A stretch of 62,133 nucleotides of DNA from an uncultured Paracoccaceae bacterium (GTDB lineage Bacteria > Pseudomonadota > Alphaproteobacteria > Rhodobacterales > Rhodobacteraceae), in assembly GCA_937146765.1 (NCBI GenBank), contig CAKZRP010000034.1, positions 1 through 62,133 of the forward strand. Reading direction: 5' to 3'. A program made the translations under genes and the position numbers. The notes under the pieces were generated by a model that saw only the letters and a program-made list of their open reading frames with translations, searched no databases and was not told the origin of the DNA. Positions 8,192 through 18,100 of this stretch are shown one piece after another; the stretch's first letter is position 1; each line of letters opens with the position of its first letter.

Positions 8192-8934
8192 TGCAGAAGA
8201 CAATCCTCCTCCTCGCCAAGTCCGCCATCGCCGCACGTCCCCGCGCCGAGATGGAAGCACTTGCCGAGGCCGTTGCCAAGCGCCTCGACGGGACCAACGC
8301 AACCCACGCGTTCTCCGAACAGGGATCCCCCTCGCTTCGCGAACGGCTGACCGAGCTGGCGGGTGCCGGAGTGCCGGAGATTTCCATCGTTCCTGCCATG
8401 CTTCCGATGGAGCCGGGATTCCCGGCCTGGATCGCCCGCGCCGTCCATCGCTGGAAGACGCATCATGCTGGACCCGTCCCGGTGATCCGCGTCGCCCACG
8501 CTCCGCTGGAGGCAACTGAAGAACTCGCCGATATCCTGGCTCGGCTGGCAAGCGACCCCGGCAGGGATATCGCGGAGAAACCTGCTGCCATCCCCGACCG
8601 CTCCGCCATCGCAACCCAGAAACGGCGCGTTCTCGTCTGCATGGGCGGACCCTGCAACGACGCGGCCTCTTCCAGTCTCTGGCAACACCTCCGGGCCGAA
8701 CAGGACCGGCTGAAGCTCCGTGACATTGGTGACGGCATGATGAGTTGCAAAACCAGTTGCCTCGGCCCCTGCAATCTTGCGCCCGTGGTACAGGTTTGGC
8801 CCGAGGGTACGACCTATTGCGGTGTGAATGAAGCGGCTCTGGACAGGATTATCTCCGAGCACATCCTGGGCGGCGAACCGGTCGCGGATCTGCTCTATCC
8901 GCCCTCGCAGAAGAAGGTTGCGCTAAGAAGGTGA
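8191..8934 (+). CDS. CbiX-like domain fused to a [2Fe-2S] thioredoxin-like domain
   Basis: A 247-residue cytoplasmic protein. Residues about 1-130 resemble the CbiX/SirB small cobalt or iron chelatase fold. However, the metal-binding HGSR loop expected near the start is replaced by AKSAIAARP, so ordinary chelatase activity is doubtful. Residues about 148-235 are a thioredoxin-like ferredoxin domain with four cysteines in VCMGGPC and SCLGPC, a pattern known from [2Fe-2S] proteins. Genes of this type accompany cobalamin biosynthesis or cobalt uptake loci in alphaproteobacteria. Position under the riboswitch supports a role in cobalt or corrinoid handling after import. The exact reaction is unknown. 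Confidence 0.82.
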   Translation: MQKTILLLAKSAIAARPRAEMEALAEAVAKRLDGTNATHAFSEQGSPSLRERLTELAGAGVPEISIVPAMLPMEPGFPAWIARAVHRWKTHHAGPVPVIRVAHAPLEATEELADILARLASDPGRDIAEKPAAIPDRSAIATQKRRVLVCMGGPCNDAASSSLWQHLRAEQDRLKLRDIGDGMMSCKTSCLGPCNLAPVVQVWPEGTTYCGVNEAALDRIISEHILGGEPVADLLYPPSQKKVALRR

Positions 8935-9303
8935 AGCCAACGCTGTCTTACGAGGGGTGGATTGCGGCGCAGGAATTAGGCATTTGTACCTAGTTCAGAT
9001 CTCCAAAACCTAAGCGATAAATGGCTGCTTCCACGACATTTACGTATCGCTTATTCATCTGTGGCGAAGGACTGGTCCCCGCCCACTGCATGTGATGGCC
9101 GGCCTGACTGGTCACCGGGCAGGGGCCGCTTTGGGCTGACTGTGGCCATCGACGCCGGTATCTGGAATGGCAGCTCCGTTGGGCTCATCGAGGAGACTGC
9201 AGAAGAGAACGCATGAGGGCCGCCTACGAAGTGTACCTTGGTTCAATGAACCAACATGCGCTGACGTTCTTTGGATATTAGCAATAGAGTATCCAATAAA
9301 AAG
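8935..9303. other. AT-richer intergenic stretch before the tRNA scar
   Basis: About 370 bases without a convincing gene, visibly richer in A and T than the neighbouring operons. This fits the edge of a foreign insertion. No promoter or terminator could be placed firmly. Confidence 0.5.
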
Positions 9304-9344
9304 GCACCCTTCGGCCAAAAATCAATCCTCTGGCCGAAGGGTGC
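9304..9344. repeat. Perfect 14-bp inverted repeat next to the tRNA scar
   Basis: Arms GCACCCTTCGGCCA (9304-9317) and TGGCCGAAGGGTGC (9331-9344) enclose a 13-base loop. The right arm runs into the start of the tRNA-Val fragment. It could be a terminator (no T-tract), a recombination-factor site or the end of a lost element. Confidence 0.85.
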
Positions 9345-9393
9345 TTCGTTCACATCGAAGATGTCAGGAGTTCAAATCTCTTGTCACCCACCA
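9343..9393 (+). other. 3' fragment of tRNA-Val(CAC), probable island attachment scar
   Basis: These 51 bases match the 3' two thirds of the intact tRNA-Val at the right end of the window: anticodon arm, variable loop, T arm, acceptor and CCA. The anticodon loop reads TTCACAT, giving CAC instead of TAC. The D arm and 5' acceptor strand are missing, so it cannot be a functional tRNA. Such 3' fragments are the usual product of integrase-mediated insertion into a tRNA gene. The intact copy would then lie to the left, outside the window. Confidence 0.8.
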
Positions 9394-9533
9394 TCCTCCT
9401 GTTGAAGAGATAGAGATCCATACGAACGCCATCCCGATGCTGGCCGCTGGCCGGGCGTCTTGCGAGGGCTGCATATCGCGATGGTCTTTCAGGCTCCGGC
9501 CCCGATCTCGGCGCTTGGTGGTGCAGGGCACCG

Positions 9534-10487
9534 TCAGGAATGCCGCAGTACCTTCTGATAGAGGATCAAGACCAGCCAGGGCGCGCCGATCAGGGCGGTG
9601 TAGATGCCGGCGGGCAGCAGGGCCGAGGGGGCCAGAACGCGGGTGGCGATATCGGCAAGGGTGACGAGGCCGGCGCCGCAAAGGGCAGCGCCCCAAAGCG
9701 TCACGCGGCCGCCAGAGAGGCTGTGCGCCAGCGGGCCGGAGACAAAGGCGACAAAGCTGAGCGTGCCCGCCAGCGCCACCATCGCAGAGGTCAAGAGGGC
9801 CGCGCTCAGGGCCAGAAAGGGACGCCAGAGGGAGAGGGCGATGCCCCAGCCGCGCGCCGGATCGTCGCCAAATTCCAGCCGGTCGAGAATGCGGCTCGCG
9901 GGCAGCAGCACGAGACCGCCCAGGGCCAGCGCGCCGACCGCCATCCAGGTCTCCTGCCATGTGATCGCATTCAGGGAGCCTGCAAGCCAGGCCATGGCCT
10001 GACCCGCCGCAGCCTCTCCGACGCGGATCAACAATATGCTAAGGGCGGCCGAGCAGGTGATGCCGCAGCCGATGCCGTAGAGGATCAGCCGCCGCGGATC
10101 GAGGCCTTGTTCGCGCGAGACGGAGAGGGCAAAGATCAGCGCGGTTGCGGCAAGCCCGCCCAGACCGGCGCCAATCATCGTGGCAGTGCCGGCCACCTGG
10201 GCCGCGACTCCGCCAAGGGCTGCGCCTTGCGATACGCCCAGGATGTCCGGTGCCGCCAGAGGATTGCGCAGCAGGGACTGGAACACCGCGCCGGACAGGC
10301 CGAGACCGGCCCCGATGCAGACCCCGGCCAGCACCCGGGGCAGCCGCAGGTGCCACAGGAGCAGATCGCCGTCCGGCCCCGCCCGCAGCCCCGACCAGAG
10401 CTGCTCCGGCGTGAGCCAGAGACGTCCCGTCGAAAGGCTCAGCAGCACGAGGCCAAGGAGGGCAGAGGCCAGAAGGAGCGTCCTCAT
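9534..10487 (-). CDS. FecCD-type iron-siderophore permease, second subunit
   Basis: A 317-residue membrane protein. The start at 10487 overlaps the stop of the upstream permease (ATGA). Family signatures are LRLPRVLAGVCIGAGLGLSG, FQSLLRNPLAAPDILGVS, a C-terminal FVAFVSGPLAHSL replacing the usual GFVGLVVPH, and LLPAGIYTALIGAPWLVLIL. It should pair with the other permease as a heterodimer, as FecC-FecD or FhuB halves do. No ATPase gene follows: the operon ends at 9534 and, about 140 bases further, the tRNA scar begins. Confidence 0.9.
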   Translation of the reverse strand: MRTLLLASALLGLVLLSLSTGRLWLTPEQLWSGLRAGPDGDLLLWHLRLPRVLAGVCIGAGLGLSGAVFQSLLRNPLAAPDILGVSQGAALGGVAAQVAGTATMIGAGLGGLAATALIFALSVSREQGLDPRRLILYGIGCGITCSAALSILLIRVGEAAAGQAMAWLAGSLNAITWQETWMAVGALALGGLVLLPASRILDRLEFGDDPARGWGIALSLWRPFLALSAALLTSAMVALAGTLSFVAFVSGPLAHSLSGGRVTLWGAALCGAGLVTLADIATRVLAPSALLPAGIYTALIGAPWLVLILYQKVLRHS

Positions 10488-11500
10488 CGCCGGGCTCCCA
10501 GCAGTTGCGAGAGCAGGAGCATGAAGGCCGGACCGCCGATCAGCGCCAGGACCAGCCCGATGGGGACTTCCGATGGGCGTGCTGCGACGCGGCCCAGCGT
10601 GTCGCACAGGAGCACCAGCGCGGCGCCCATCGGTGCGGCAAAGACAAGGCTCTGGCGCAGGTTCGCGCCGGTGATCGCGCGGGCGACATGGGGGACGATC
10701 AACCCGACAAAGCCGATCGGCCCCGCCAGGGCGACGGCGCCGCCGGAGAGGAGCGTCACCGCCAGAAGGGCCGCGACGGCGACAAGGGCCGGGTGGGTGC
10801 CAAGGCCGGTGGCAATATCCCGTCCGAGCGCCATGGCATTCAGGCCTCTGGCGATCAGAAGCGCGAGGCTGGCACCGCTCAGGAGAAAGGGCAGCACCCG
10901 CATCAGGGTGGCAAGATCGGACTGGCCGAGGGATCCGACCATCCAGAAGCGGTAGAGCGCGCGGCTTTCGGTCTGCACCAGCACGATGGCCGCGACAAGG
11001 GAGAGGCAGAGGGCGCTGATCGCCATGCCCGCGAGCGGCAAACGGATCGAGAGCCCGCCGGCGCCAGTGGCGGCGATGCCCCCGGCCAGCACCCAGACGG
11101 CCAGCGCCGCACTCCCGGCACCGATGCTGGCCGCCAACGCCAGCAGGGGGACGGATTGCGGCCCGAGGCCCCAGATCACCAGCACCACCGCCAGCGCGGC
11201 CCCGGCATTGACCCCCATCAGCCCGGGATCGGCCAGGGGATTGCGGGTGAGGCTTTGCATCAGCACCCCGGCCATGGCCAGCGCGGCGCCGCAGGCCATG
11301 GCGATGAGGGCCCGTTGCAGCCGCAAACCCTGGACCAGCCCGTGCAGGGGATCGGAGGCGTCAAACCGGATCAGGGCCTGCCAGACCACCGGGAGGGGCA
11401 CCTCTCTGGCCCCCAAAGCCAGCGCGGCGACAAAGCCTGCAAGGAGAACAGCAAGGCAGAGAGCGCCCCTGAAAAGGAGCTTCTGAGAGGAGGGGGACAC
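10484..11500 (-). CDS. FecCD-type iron-siderophore permease, first subunit
   Basis: About 338 residues from a GTG at 11500. Other GTG or TTG starts up to 11596 are possible, and the start is the weak point of this entry. The protein has LRLQRALIAMACGAALAMAG, QSLTRNPLADPGLMGVN, the loop ALGRDIATGLGTH, GFVGLIVPHVAR and CDTLGRVAARPSEVPIGL, all hallmarks of FecCD permeases. It is transcribed away from the binding-protein gene at 11734. It is the first gene of a two-gene permease operon and probably serves uptake of the siderophore made by the genes to the right. Confidence 0.88.
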   Translation of the reverse strand: MSPSSQKLLFRGALCLAVLLAGFVAALALGAREVPLPVVWQALIRFDASDPLHGLVQGLRLQRALIAMACGAALAMAGVLMQSLTRNPLADPGLMGVNAGAALAVVLVIWGLGPQSVPLLALAASIGAGSAALAVWVLAGGIAATGAGGLSIRLPLAGMAISALCLSLVAAIVLVQTESRALYRFWMVGSLGQSDLATLMRVLPFLLSGASLALLIARGLNAMALGRDIATGLGTHPALVAVAALLAVTLLSGGAVALAGPIGFVGLIVPHVARAITGANLRQSLVFAAPMGAALVLLCDTLGRVAARPSEVPIGLVLALIGGPAFMLLLSQLLGARR

Positions 11501-11733
11501 CGCGCCGAACACCAAGGACCCTGTCTGTGTAAGGAGATCTAGACGCTGGCGGGGGGCTGGCTGCCCCTGACTGGCCCATGGCCCGGCGGAGGTCAAGCGG
11601 GATGCGGCCCCGGGCCTGGGCCCTGCAATCGGCCTTGACCCTGCGGGGGCGGGCCGCTAGCCCTGTGCCGTCCAAGCCGCTGCCGAGGCATGCACCGCCA
11701 GGGTCATCTGATGCCTATGTTCCGGGAGCGGCC

Positions 11734-12690
11734 ATGCGGATCCTGTCTGTCCTTCTCTTCTGCCTTGCCAGCCCGCTGTCGGCGGCGGATTTTCCGGTCC
11801 GCATCCAGCATTCCTATGGCGTGACCGAGGTGCCGGAGCCGCCGAAACGGGTCGTCTCGGTGGGCTATCACGAACAGGATTTCCTTTATGCGCTGGGCAT
11901 TGCGCCAGTCGGCGTCCATGAATGGTTCGGCAATCATCCCTTTGCCACCTGGCCCTGGGCCGAGGCGGCACGGCAGAGCCTCGGCGCTGAGCCGCAGGTG
12001 CAGCGCGGCTTTGAGATCGACCTGGAATGGGTGCTCTTGCAGCAACCGGATCTCATCGTCGCGAGTTTTGCGCCGCTGGATACGCGCCTCTATGAGATGC
12101 TGTCCCGGATTGCCCCGGTGGTCGGGCCGCCTGCGGAGTATCCGATGTGGGGGGCGCCCTGGGAGGCGGAACTGCGGCTGATTGCGGCGGCAACCGGCAC
12201 AACCGAGGCCGCCGAAGCGATGATCTCCGATCTCGACGCACGCATCGAGGCCGCAACCGCAGGGCACCCTGCCTTGCAGGGGCTGAGTGGCACGGTGGCG
12301 CATTTCTCCGGCGGGCAGATCGTCGGCTATCGCAGGCAGGATGGTGGCAATCGCCTGTTGCATCGCTTTGGCATCGAGACCCCGGATAACTTTGACGATC
12401 TGGCGGGGCCGGGTGGCAATTTCACCGTCAGCCCGGAGCGTATCGATCTCTTTGACCTCGATGTGGTGCTCTGGCTCACCGATGCGCCCTCGCGGGAGCG
12501 GATCGAGAGCCTGCCGGGCTATGACGCCCTGCGGATCACGACAGAAGGGCGGTCGATCTGGGCGGACGAGTTGCTGACCGGCGCGCTGAGTTTTCAGTCG
12601 CCGCTGTCGATCACCTGGGCCCTGGAGGAACTGCTCCCGGCGCTGGTGGCCGCAGCGGATGGCAATCCGGCCACGGGGACGGAGGAATAG
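11734..12690 (+). CDS. Iron-siderophore ABC substrate-binding protein (FepB-like)
   Basis: A 318-residue protein. I chose the ATG at 11734 because a clear signal peptide starts there (MRILSVLLFCLASPLSAA, cut before DFPVRIQH). The mature part has the PF01497 beginnings typical of siderophore binders: YGVTEVPEPPKRVVSVGYHE, then a DLEWVLLQQPDLIVAS helix-strand unit. It sits between divergent permeases (left) and a TonB-dependent receptor (right), giving a nearly complete import route with only the ATPase missing. The ligand is inferred to be a ferric hydroxamate because of the adjacent biosynthesis genes. Confidence 0.88.
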   Translation: MRILSVLLFCLASPLSAADFPVRIQHSYGVTEVPEPPKRVVSVGYHEQDFLYALGIAPVGVHEWFGNHPFATWPWAEAARQSLGAEPQVQRGFEIDLEWVLLQQPDLIVASFAPLDTRLYEMLSRIAPVVGPPAEYPMWGAPWEAELRLIAAATGTTEAAEAMISDLDARIEAATAGHPALQGLSGTVAHFSGGQIVGYRRQDGGNRLLHRFGIETPDNFDDLAGPGGNFTVSPERIDLFDLDVVLWLTDAPSRERIESLPGYDALRITTEGRSIWADELLTGALSFQSPLSITWALEELLPALVAAADGNPATGTEE

Positions 12691-12893
12691 GGGTAAAAAC
12701 CACCGCGCCGCCATTGACCGCATAGAGGTAGTTTCCTAGCACAGGCTCAACCGAGGCGTGGATTCGATATCCCACCAAGGCAGTCCCGAGGGCACCTGCG
12801 CCCTGAATTGAAACTGCCACTGGCCCGGTATTTATCTCCTCTTGCAACCCTACCGAGGAGACACCCAGTCGGCTTTGTTGAGACTGGATCACC

Positions 12894-15029
12894 ATGACCC
12901 ACTCCTTGCTTACACGCGCGCGGCCGCGTGCCTCCAAACTTGTGCTCTTTCTGGGCACCACCCTCCTGTGCAGTGCCGCCCTGGCGCAGGAAACCCCGAT
13001 CGAGCTGCAGACGATCGTGGTGACCGGCAGCGATGAGATCTCGCCGGTTTCTGGAGGCACCGGCTATACCGCCGAGGAAACCACTGCCGGTTTCAAGGGC
13101 GGCGTGCCGCTGACCGAAGTGCCCCGCGCCGTCACCGTGATCACCGCGCAGGAGATCGCCGACCGCGCGCCGGTGCAGATCGAGGATGCGCTGGCCTATA
13201 CGCCCGGCGTCAATGCCTCCAACTGGGGCGTCGACGACCGCTTTGACCAGTTCATGATCCGCGGCTTTGACACCGGCACTTCCGGCCTCTATCGCGACGG
13301 GCTGATCCAGAAGAGCATCAACTTCTCCGGCTTCAAGACCGACCCCTTTATGGTGGAGCGGATCGACGTGCTGCGCGGGCCGACCGGGGTGATGTATGGT
13401 CCCGGTGATGCGGGCGGGATGGTCAATGTCATCTCCAAACGCCCCCGGTTCGAGAAATTCTCCGAAGGCCAGCTGCAATATGGCTCGCACGGGACGGCGC
13501 AGGCGGGGCTTGATCTGGGCGACAGCAATGCGGCGGGCACCCTGGCCTGGCGTCTGACCGGGCTGACCCGCAGCGGCGGCAATGAGGTCGAGGGTGCGGC
13601 GGATGATCGGCTGCTTGGTGCTTTTGGGCTGACCTGGGCGCCCACGGATCGCACCGAGGTGACCTTTCTGGGTCACTATCAGGAAGACGAGCTGGCCCCC
13701 AATATGTTCCTGCCGGTGGCGGGCGAGGATTACGATGCCAGCCTTGGCGCGCTGCCCGAGAGTTTTGTGAACAGCCAGCACGGCTTCAACCAGTTCGACA
13801 CTGAAGGCTGGTCGATCGGCTATCAGGCGAAACATGAGGTCAACAGCCAGCTGACCCTGCGCCAGAACCTGCGCTACAGCGAACAGGAGACCACCTATCG
13901 CCATCTCTACTACAGCGGCATGGCCAGCGCGACCGAGATGCAGTTCTACGATTTCACCGTGTTTGAGACCGCCTCGGCCCTCGCTGTGGACACCCAGCTG
14001 GAATATCGCGGCACCCTTGGTGGCGCCGAGAACACGCTGGTCGCCGGGCTCGATTTTACCCGCCAGATCGTCGACGGCACCCAGGGCTTTGGCTCTGGCT
14101 ATCTGATCGACGTGAGTAATCCGAACTACAATTTCGGCGTCAGCGATCCGGGCAACTATGTGGACCGCAAGACCACCGAGGAGCAGACCGGTCTTTATGT
14201 GCAGAACCACACGCGGTTCCAGAATGGCATCGCGATGACGGCGGGCCTGCGCAAATCCTGGGTCACCAGCGAGACGGAAAATCGCCTGAGCAGCACCACC
14301 ACCGAGCAGGAGGACGATGCGCTGACCACGTCGTTGGGGGCAACCTGGGATCTGGGCAACGGGTTTGTGCCCTATGCCTCCTATGCCGAAGGGTTCACCA
14401 CCAATATCGGCAGCAGCTTCAGCGGTGCGGCCTTCAAGCCGACCGAGAGCGATCAGCTTGAGGTCGGTCTGCGCTATCAGCCTGCGGGTCGCAACCTGCT
14501 GCTGTCGGCGGCGCTGTTTGACGTGACGAAGACCAATGTGCTGACCACCGATCCCAGCAATCCGGGCTTTCAGGTGCAGACTGGCGAGGTGCGTCACAAG
14601 GGGGTGGAGCTGGAAGCGCGCGGTCAGCTGACCGAGCGGCTGGCGGCGATCTTCAGCTATTCCTACATCGATGCGGAGATCACCCGGTCCAACGATGGCG
14701 ATTCAGGCAATGACGCGGCCAAGGTGCCGGACCATCTGGCGGCGCTCTGGCTTGACTACAGCTTTGACGGGCGTCTCAAGGGCCTCAAGCTTGGCGGTGG
14801 TCTGCGCTATGTGGGCGAGAGCTGGGGCGACAATGCCAATAGCCGGAAGGTGGAGGACTATTTCCTCGCCGATGTCTCCGTCAGCTATGCCTGGGACGAC
14901 TACCGGGTGTCGCTGGGGGTGACCAACCTCTTTGACAAGGCCTATGACGCCACCTGTGAAACGGTCTCCTATGGCTGCATCAGCGGCGAAGGCCGCGAGG
15001 TGACGCTGGCCCTGAGCCGCAAGTTCTGA
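12894..15029 (+). CDS. TonB-dependent siderophore receptor
   Basis: A 711-residue outer-membrane protein. The signal peptide is about residues 1-31, ending in LLCSAALAQ. A TonB-box-like QTIVVTG follows near residue 40, then the plug domain with TEVPRAVTVITAQEI, QFMIRGFD, RIDVLRGPTGVMYGPGDAGG and VNVISKRP. The 22-strand barrel ends in LALSRKF with a terminal Phe, as needed for outer-membrane insertion. The plug motifs match the FhuA/FpvA/FcuA group of ferric-siderophore receptors. It lies between the binding protein and a terminator shared with the convergent NRPS gene. It is the likely receptor for the siderophore made here. Confidence 0.95.
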   Translation: MTHSLLTRARPRASKLVLFLGTTLLCSAALAQETPIELQTIVVTGSDEISPVSGGTGYTAEETTAGFKGGVPLTEVPRAVTVITAQEIADRAPVQIEDALAYTPGVNASNWGVDDRFDQFMIRGFDTGTSGLYRDGLIQKSINFSGFKTDPFMVERIDVLRGPTGVMYGPGDAGGMVNVISKRPRFEKFSEGQLQYGSHGTAQAGLDLGDSNAAGTLAWRLTGLTRSGGNEVEGAADDRLLGAFGLTWAPTDRTEVTFLGHYQEDELAPNMFLPVAGEDYDASLGALPESFVNSQHGFNQFDTEGWSIGYQAKHEVNSQLTLRQNLRYSEQETTYRHLYYSGMASATEMQFYDFTVFETASALAVDTQLEYRGTLGGAENTLVAGLDFTRQIVDGTQGFGSGYLIDVSNPNYNFGVSDPGNYVDRKTTEEQTGLYVQNHTRFQNGIAMTAGLRKSWVTSETENRLSSTTTEQEDDALTTSLGATWDLGNGFVPYASYAEGFTTNIGSSFSGAAFKPTESDQLEVGLRYQPAGRNLLLSAALFDVTKTNVLTTDPSNPGFQVQTGEVRHKGVELEARGQLTERLAAIFSYSYIDAEITRSNDGDSGNDAAKVPDHLAALWLDYSFDGRLKGLKLGGGLRYVGESWGDNANSRKVEDYFLADVSVSYAWDDYRVSLGVTNLFDKAYDATCETVSYGCISGEGREVTLALSRKF

Positions 15030-15051
15030 GGCCTTTGAGCAGTGCAAGAGG

Positions 15052-15082
15052 AAAGGCCCCCGGTGCGGAACCGGGGGCCTTT
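15052..15082. terminator. Bidirectional intrinsic terminator
   Basis: A 13-bp perfect stem, AAAGGCCCCCGGT (15052-15064) and ACCGGGGGCCTTT (15070-15082), with a 5-base loop. The A and T ends make it work in both directions. It separates the rightward receptor gene from the leftward NRPS gene. Confidence 0.88.
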
Positions 15083-15110
15083 CGATGCGCCAACACGAGG
15101 CGAACCGGCG

Positions 15111-18100
15111 TCAGCCCTGTTGCGCCTCTTCCAGATCTGCACGGAACCGGGCGTGGAACATCTGGTCGCCGATGATGTGCAGATGGTTGGTGCCCGGCAC
15201 CACCGAAGCGGCGGTTGCCCGCGGGGAATAGCGTCGCCAGTCCACCAGATTGAGGCCGCGGCTCAGGCTGTCGCCGGCGCTATAGGAGCGCACCGGCACG
15301 TCAAGTTGCGCCAGCTGGTAGCGGCGGAACACCAGCGCATTGTCGATCAGCACCCAGAAGGTATGTTCGCGGCTCGACACCTCCGGCCCGTCGTGGGGCA
15401 GGGGCTCGGCCTCATTGCCGATGAAGCGCAGGAATTGCGCGTAGCACAGATCGTCCATCGCGCCGATCAGCGCGTCCCATTGCGGGCGCATCCGGGTGCG
15501 CGCCAGCCAGTCCTGCAGTGCTGCCTCCAGCTGCCCCCTCTCGCCGAGGGCAAATTCGGGCACCGCGCCGGGGGCGAAATCCCGCCCCAGATCGCAGACA
15601 TCGACCATGCCCAGCATCTGAATCTCCACCTCGCCCTGCAATTGGCGCGCCGCCTCCCAGGCCAGAAGCCCGCCCCAGCTCCAGCCGAGAAAGGCACAGG
15701 GGCGGCCCCGGCTCTCGCGGCGGATGTGAGCGACGTAACCGGCCACCACCTCCGACACGGCGACGTTGAGGCGTTTTTCCTCGTTCAGCGAATGGCACAG
15801 GAAACCGGTCACAGGCTGGTCGGGATCAAGCGCGGCGGTGAGGCGCAGGTATTCGCGCGTGGAGACCAGAAGCCCCGGAAAGCAGTAGAGCATCGGGCGG
15901 CTGCCGCTGCCGCGCAGGGCAATCGCCTGCCGCCCGGTGGCGCGCCCCTCGGCAAGGCGCGCCGCCAGTTGCCGCACCGTGGGCGCGTCAAAGAGATCGG
16001 CGAGGGTGAGGGGCGTGGCGGGCCAGAGCCTGCGCATCTCGGCAATCACCTTGAGCGCGATCAGGGATGTGCCGCCGCAGTCGAAGAAATCATCCGTCAC
16101 CCCAAGGGCCGGATTGCCGGTCTGCGCCCGCCAGAGAGCCAGCATCGCACTCTCCACCCCGCCCACGGGGGCGACGCCTGCGGTCGCGTGCTGGCGCGGG
16201 CCGGGCAGGGGCAGGGCGGCGCGGTCAAGTTTGGCATTGGGGTTGGTCGGCATCCGGTCCAGAACCACGAGGGCGGCGGGGATCATATGGCGCGGCAGCC
16301 GCGCCTCCAGCGCGCGCATCAGGTCTTCTTCCCGCACGACTGGCGGTGCCACCACGTAGCCGACCAGCCGCTTGTGGCCATCATCCTCGCGCAAAAGCAC
16401 CAGCGCCTCGGAGACGCCGGGCTCTTCCAGCAGCGCGGCTTCGATCTCGCCCGGCTCGATGCGATAGCCGTTCAGCTTCACCTGCAGGTCGACGCGGCCC
16501 AGAAACTCGATGGTGCCATCCTCGCGCCAGCGACCAAGATCGCCGGATTTGTAAAGCCGCGCGCCCACCCGCCCGTCGAGCTCGGGCGCAAAGGGGTCGG
16601 GGATGAAGCGCTCCGCCGTGGTGCCGGGACGGTTCACATAGCCGCGCGCAACTCCCTCGCCGCCAAGGTGGATTTCCCCCACCACGCCAATCGGGCAAGG
16701 CATCATCCGCGCATCAAGCACATAGGCGCGGCGGTGCCCCACGGCGCGTCCCAGCGGCGCATAGGCGCCCTCGAATTTGGTGCCCGCGCGCACCTTCCAG
16801 ACCATCGGCGTCATGATCGTCTCGGTCGGACCATAGCCGTTGATCAGGAGCGGCGCCCGCAGTTCTTCTGAAAGCAGGTCAAAGGTGCTCTGCGCCAATC
16901 CTTCGCCGCCAAAGGAATAGAGCCGCATGTCCGGGGCCTCGCCGGTCTCGCGCGCCCATTCGGCCAATTGCTGCAGATAGGTGGTCGGGATCGAGGCATT
17001 GTTGCAGCCATGGGTGCGCATGGCGGCCAGGGTCTGCTCCGGCGTCCAGAGCGGACCATCCGGGATCACCGCCGAGCCGCCCATCATCAAGGGGTTCATC
17101 CAGCGCTCGTGGCCACCGTCCGAGGAGAAGGGCAGGAAGGGCAGTTCGCGGCTCTCGGCGCTCATCTCGTAGACGCGGGCGGTATCCTGCAGATGATCGC
17201 TGAGGGGGCCATGTTCCACCGCGACCCCCTTGGGCCTGCCGGTGGAGCCGGAGGTATACATGATATAGGCGATCTGATCGCGGTGGATCTCGACCTCGGG
17301 GTCGTGTTCAGGCTGGCCCGCGCCGGGGGCATCGTCAAGGCAGAGCACATGGGCGCCGATGCCTTCGGGCAGGCGGTGGAGATAGCGGTGGCGGGTCACC
17401 ACCACGGCGACGCCCGCATCGGTCAGGATATGGTGGTTGCGGCTTTCGGGATGGTCGGGTTCAACCGGGATATAGGCGCCGCCTGCCTTCAGCGCGGCAA
17501 GGATCGCCATCACCGCCTCCGCCCCGCGTTCCACCATGATCGCCACCGGCACCTCTGCCCCGACGCCAAGGGTCAGGAACCGATGGGCCAGCTGATTGGC
17601 GCTGCGGTTGAGGCGGTCGTGAGACCAGTGCTCCCCCGCCGAGATCAGCGCGGTTTTCTCCGGGGTGAGGCGGGCGTGATCGGCGATCAGCGCCTGCACC
17701 GGGCGGGGGTCGTTTTCTGTCGTATCGGCATAAGGCGCCGACAGAAGGTCCAGCTCCTCGCGGTGCAAGAGCGGGATGCGGCCCAGCGGCAGGCCTGGGG
17801 TTTCGACACTCGCGCGCAGGACACGGGCCAGATGGCTCAGCAGCCGTTCAATGAGCGCCGGTTCAAACAGGTCACGGGCATAATTGGCGCGCAAGGAGAG
17901 GCTGCCATCGCGGCGCACCTGCGCGATCAGCAGGCATTCGCCCTGCGCGGCGGGCTCTGGCGCATCAAGGCGGGTCACGCCTGCGGGCAGGTCCTGTTCG
18001 GTTTGCACATGCAGGGTGATGGCCCCCATCACGTGCCGGTCTGCCCCTTCGCGCCGCAGCATGTCCTGGACCAGTTGCGCCGAGGGCAGCGCCTGCGCGT

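Noticed and set aside
12804..12830. ECF promoter before the TonB-dependent receptor (TGAATTG, 14 bases, CCGGTA)
   Set aside because: The first block is close to TGAATTT but the second lacks the CGTCYC core shared by the other three sites.
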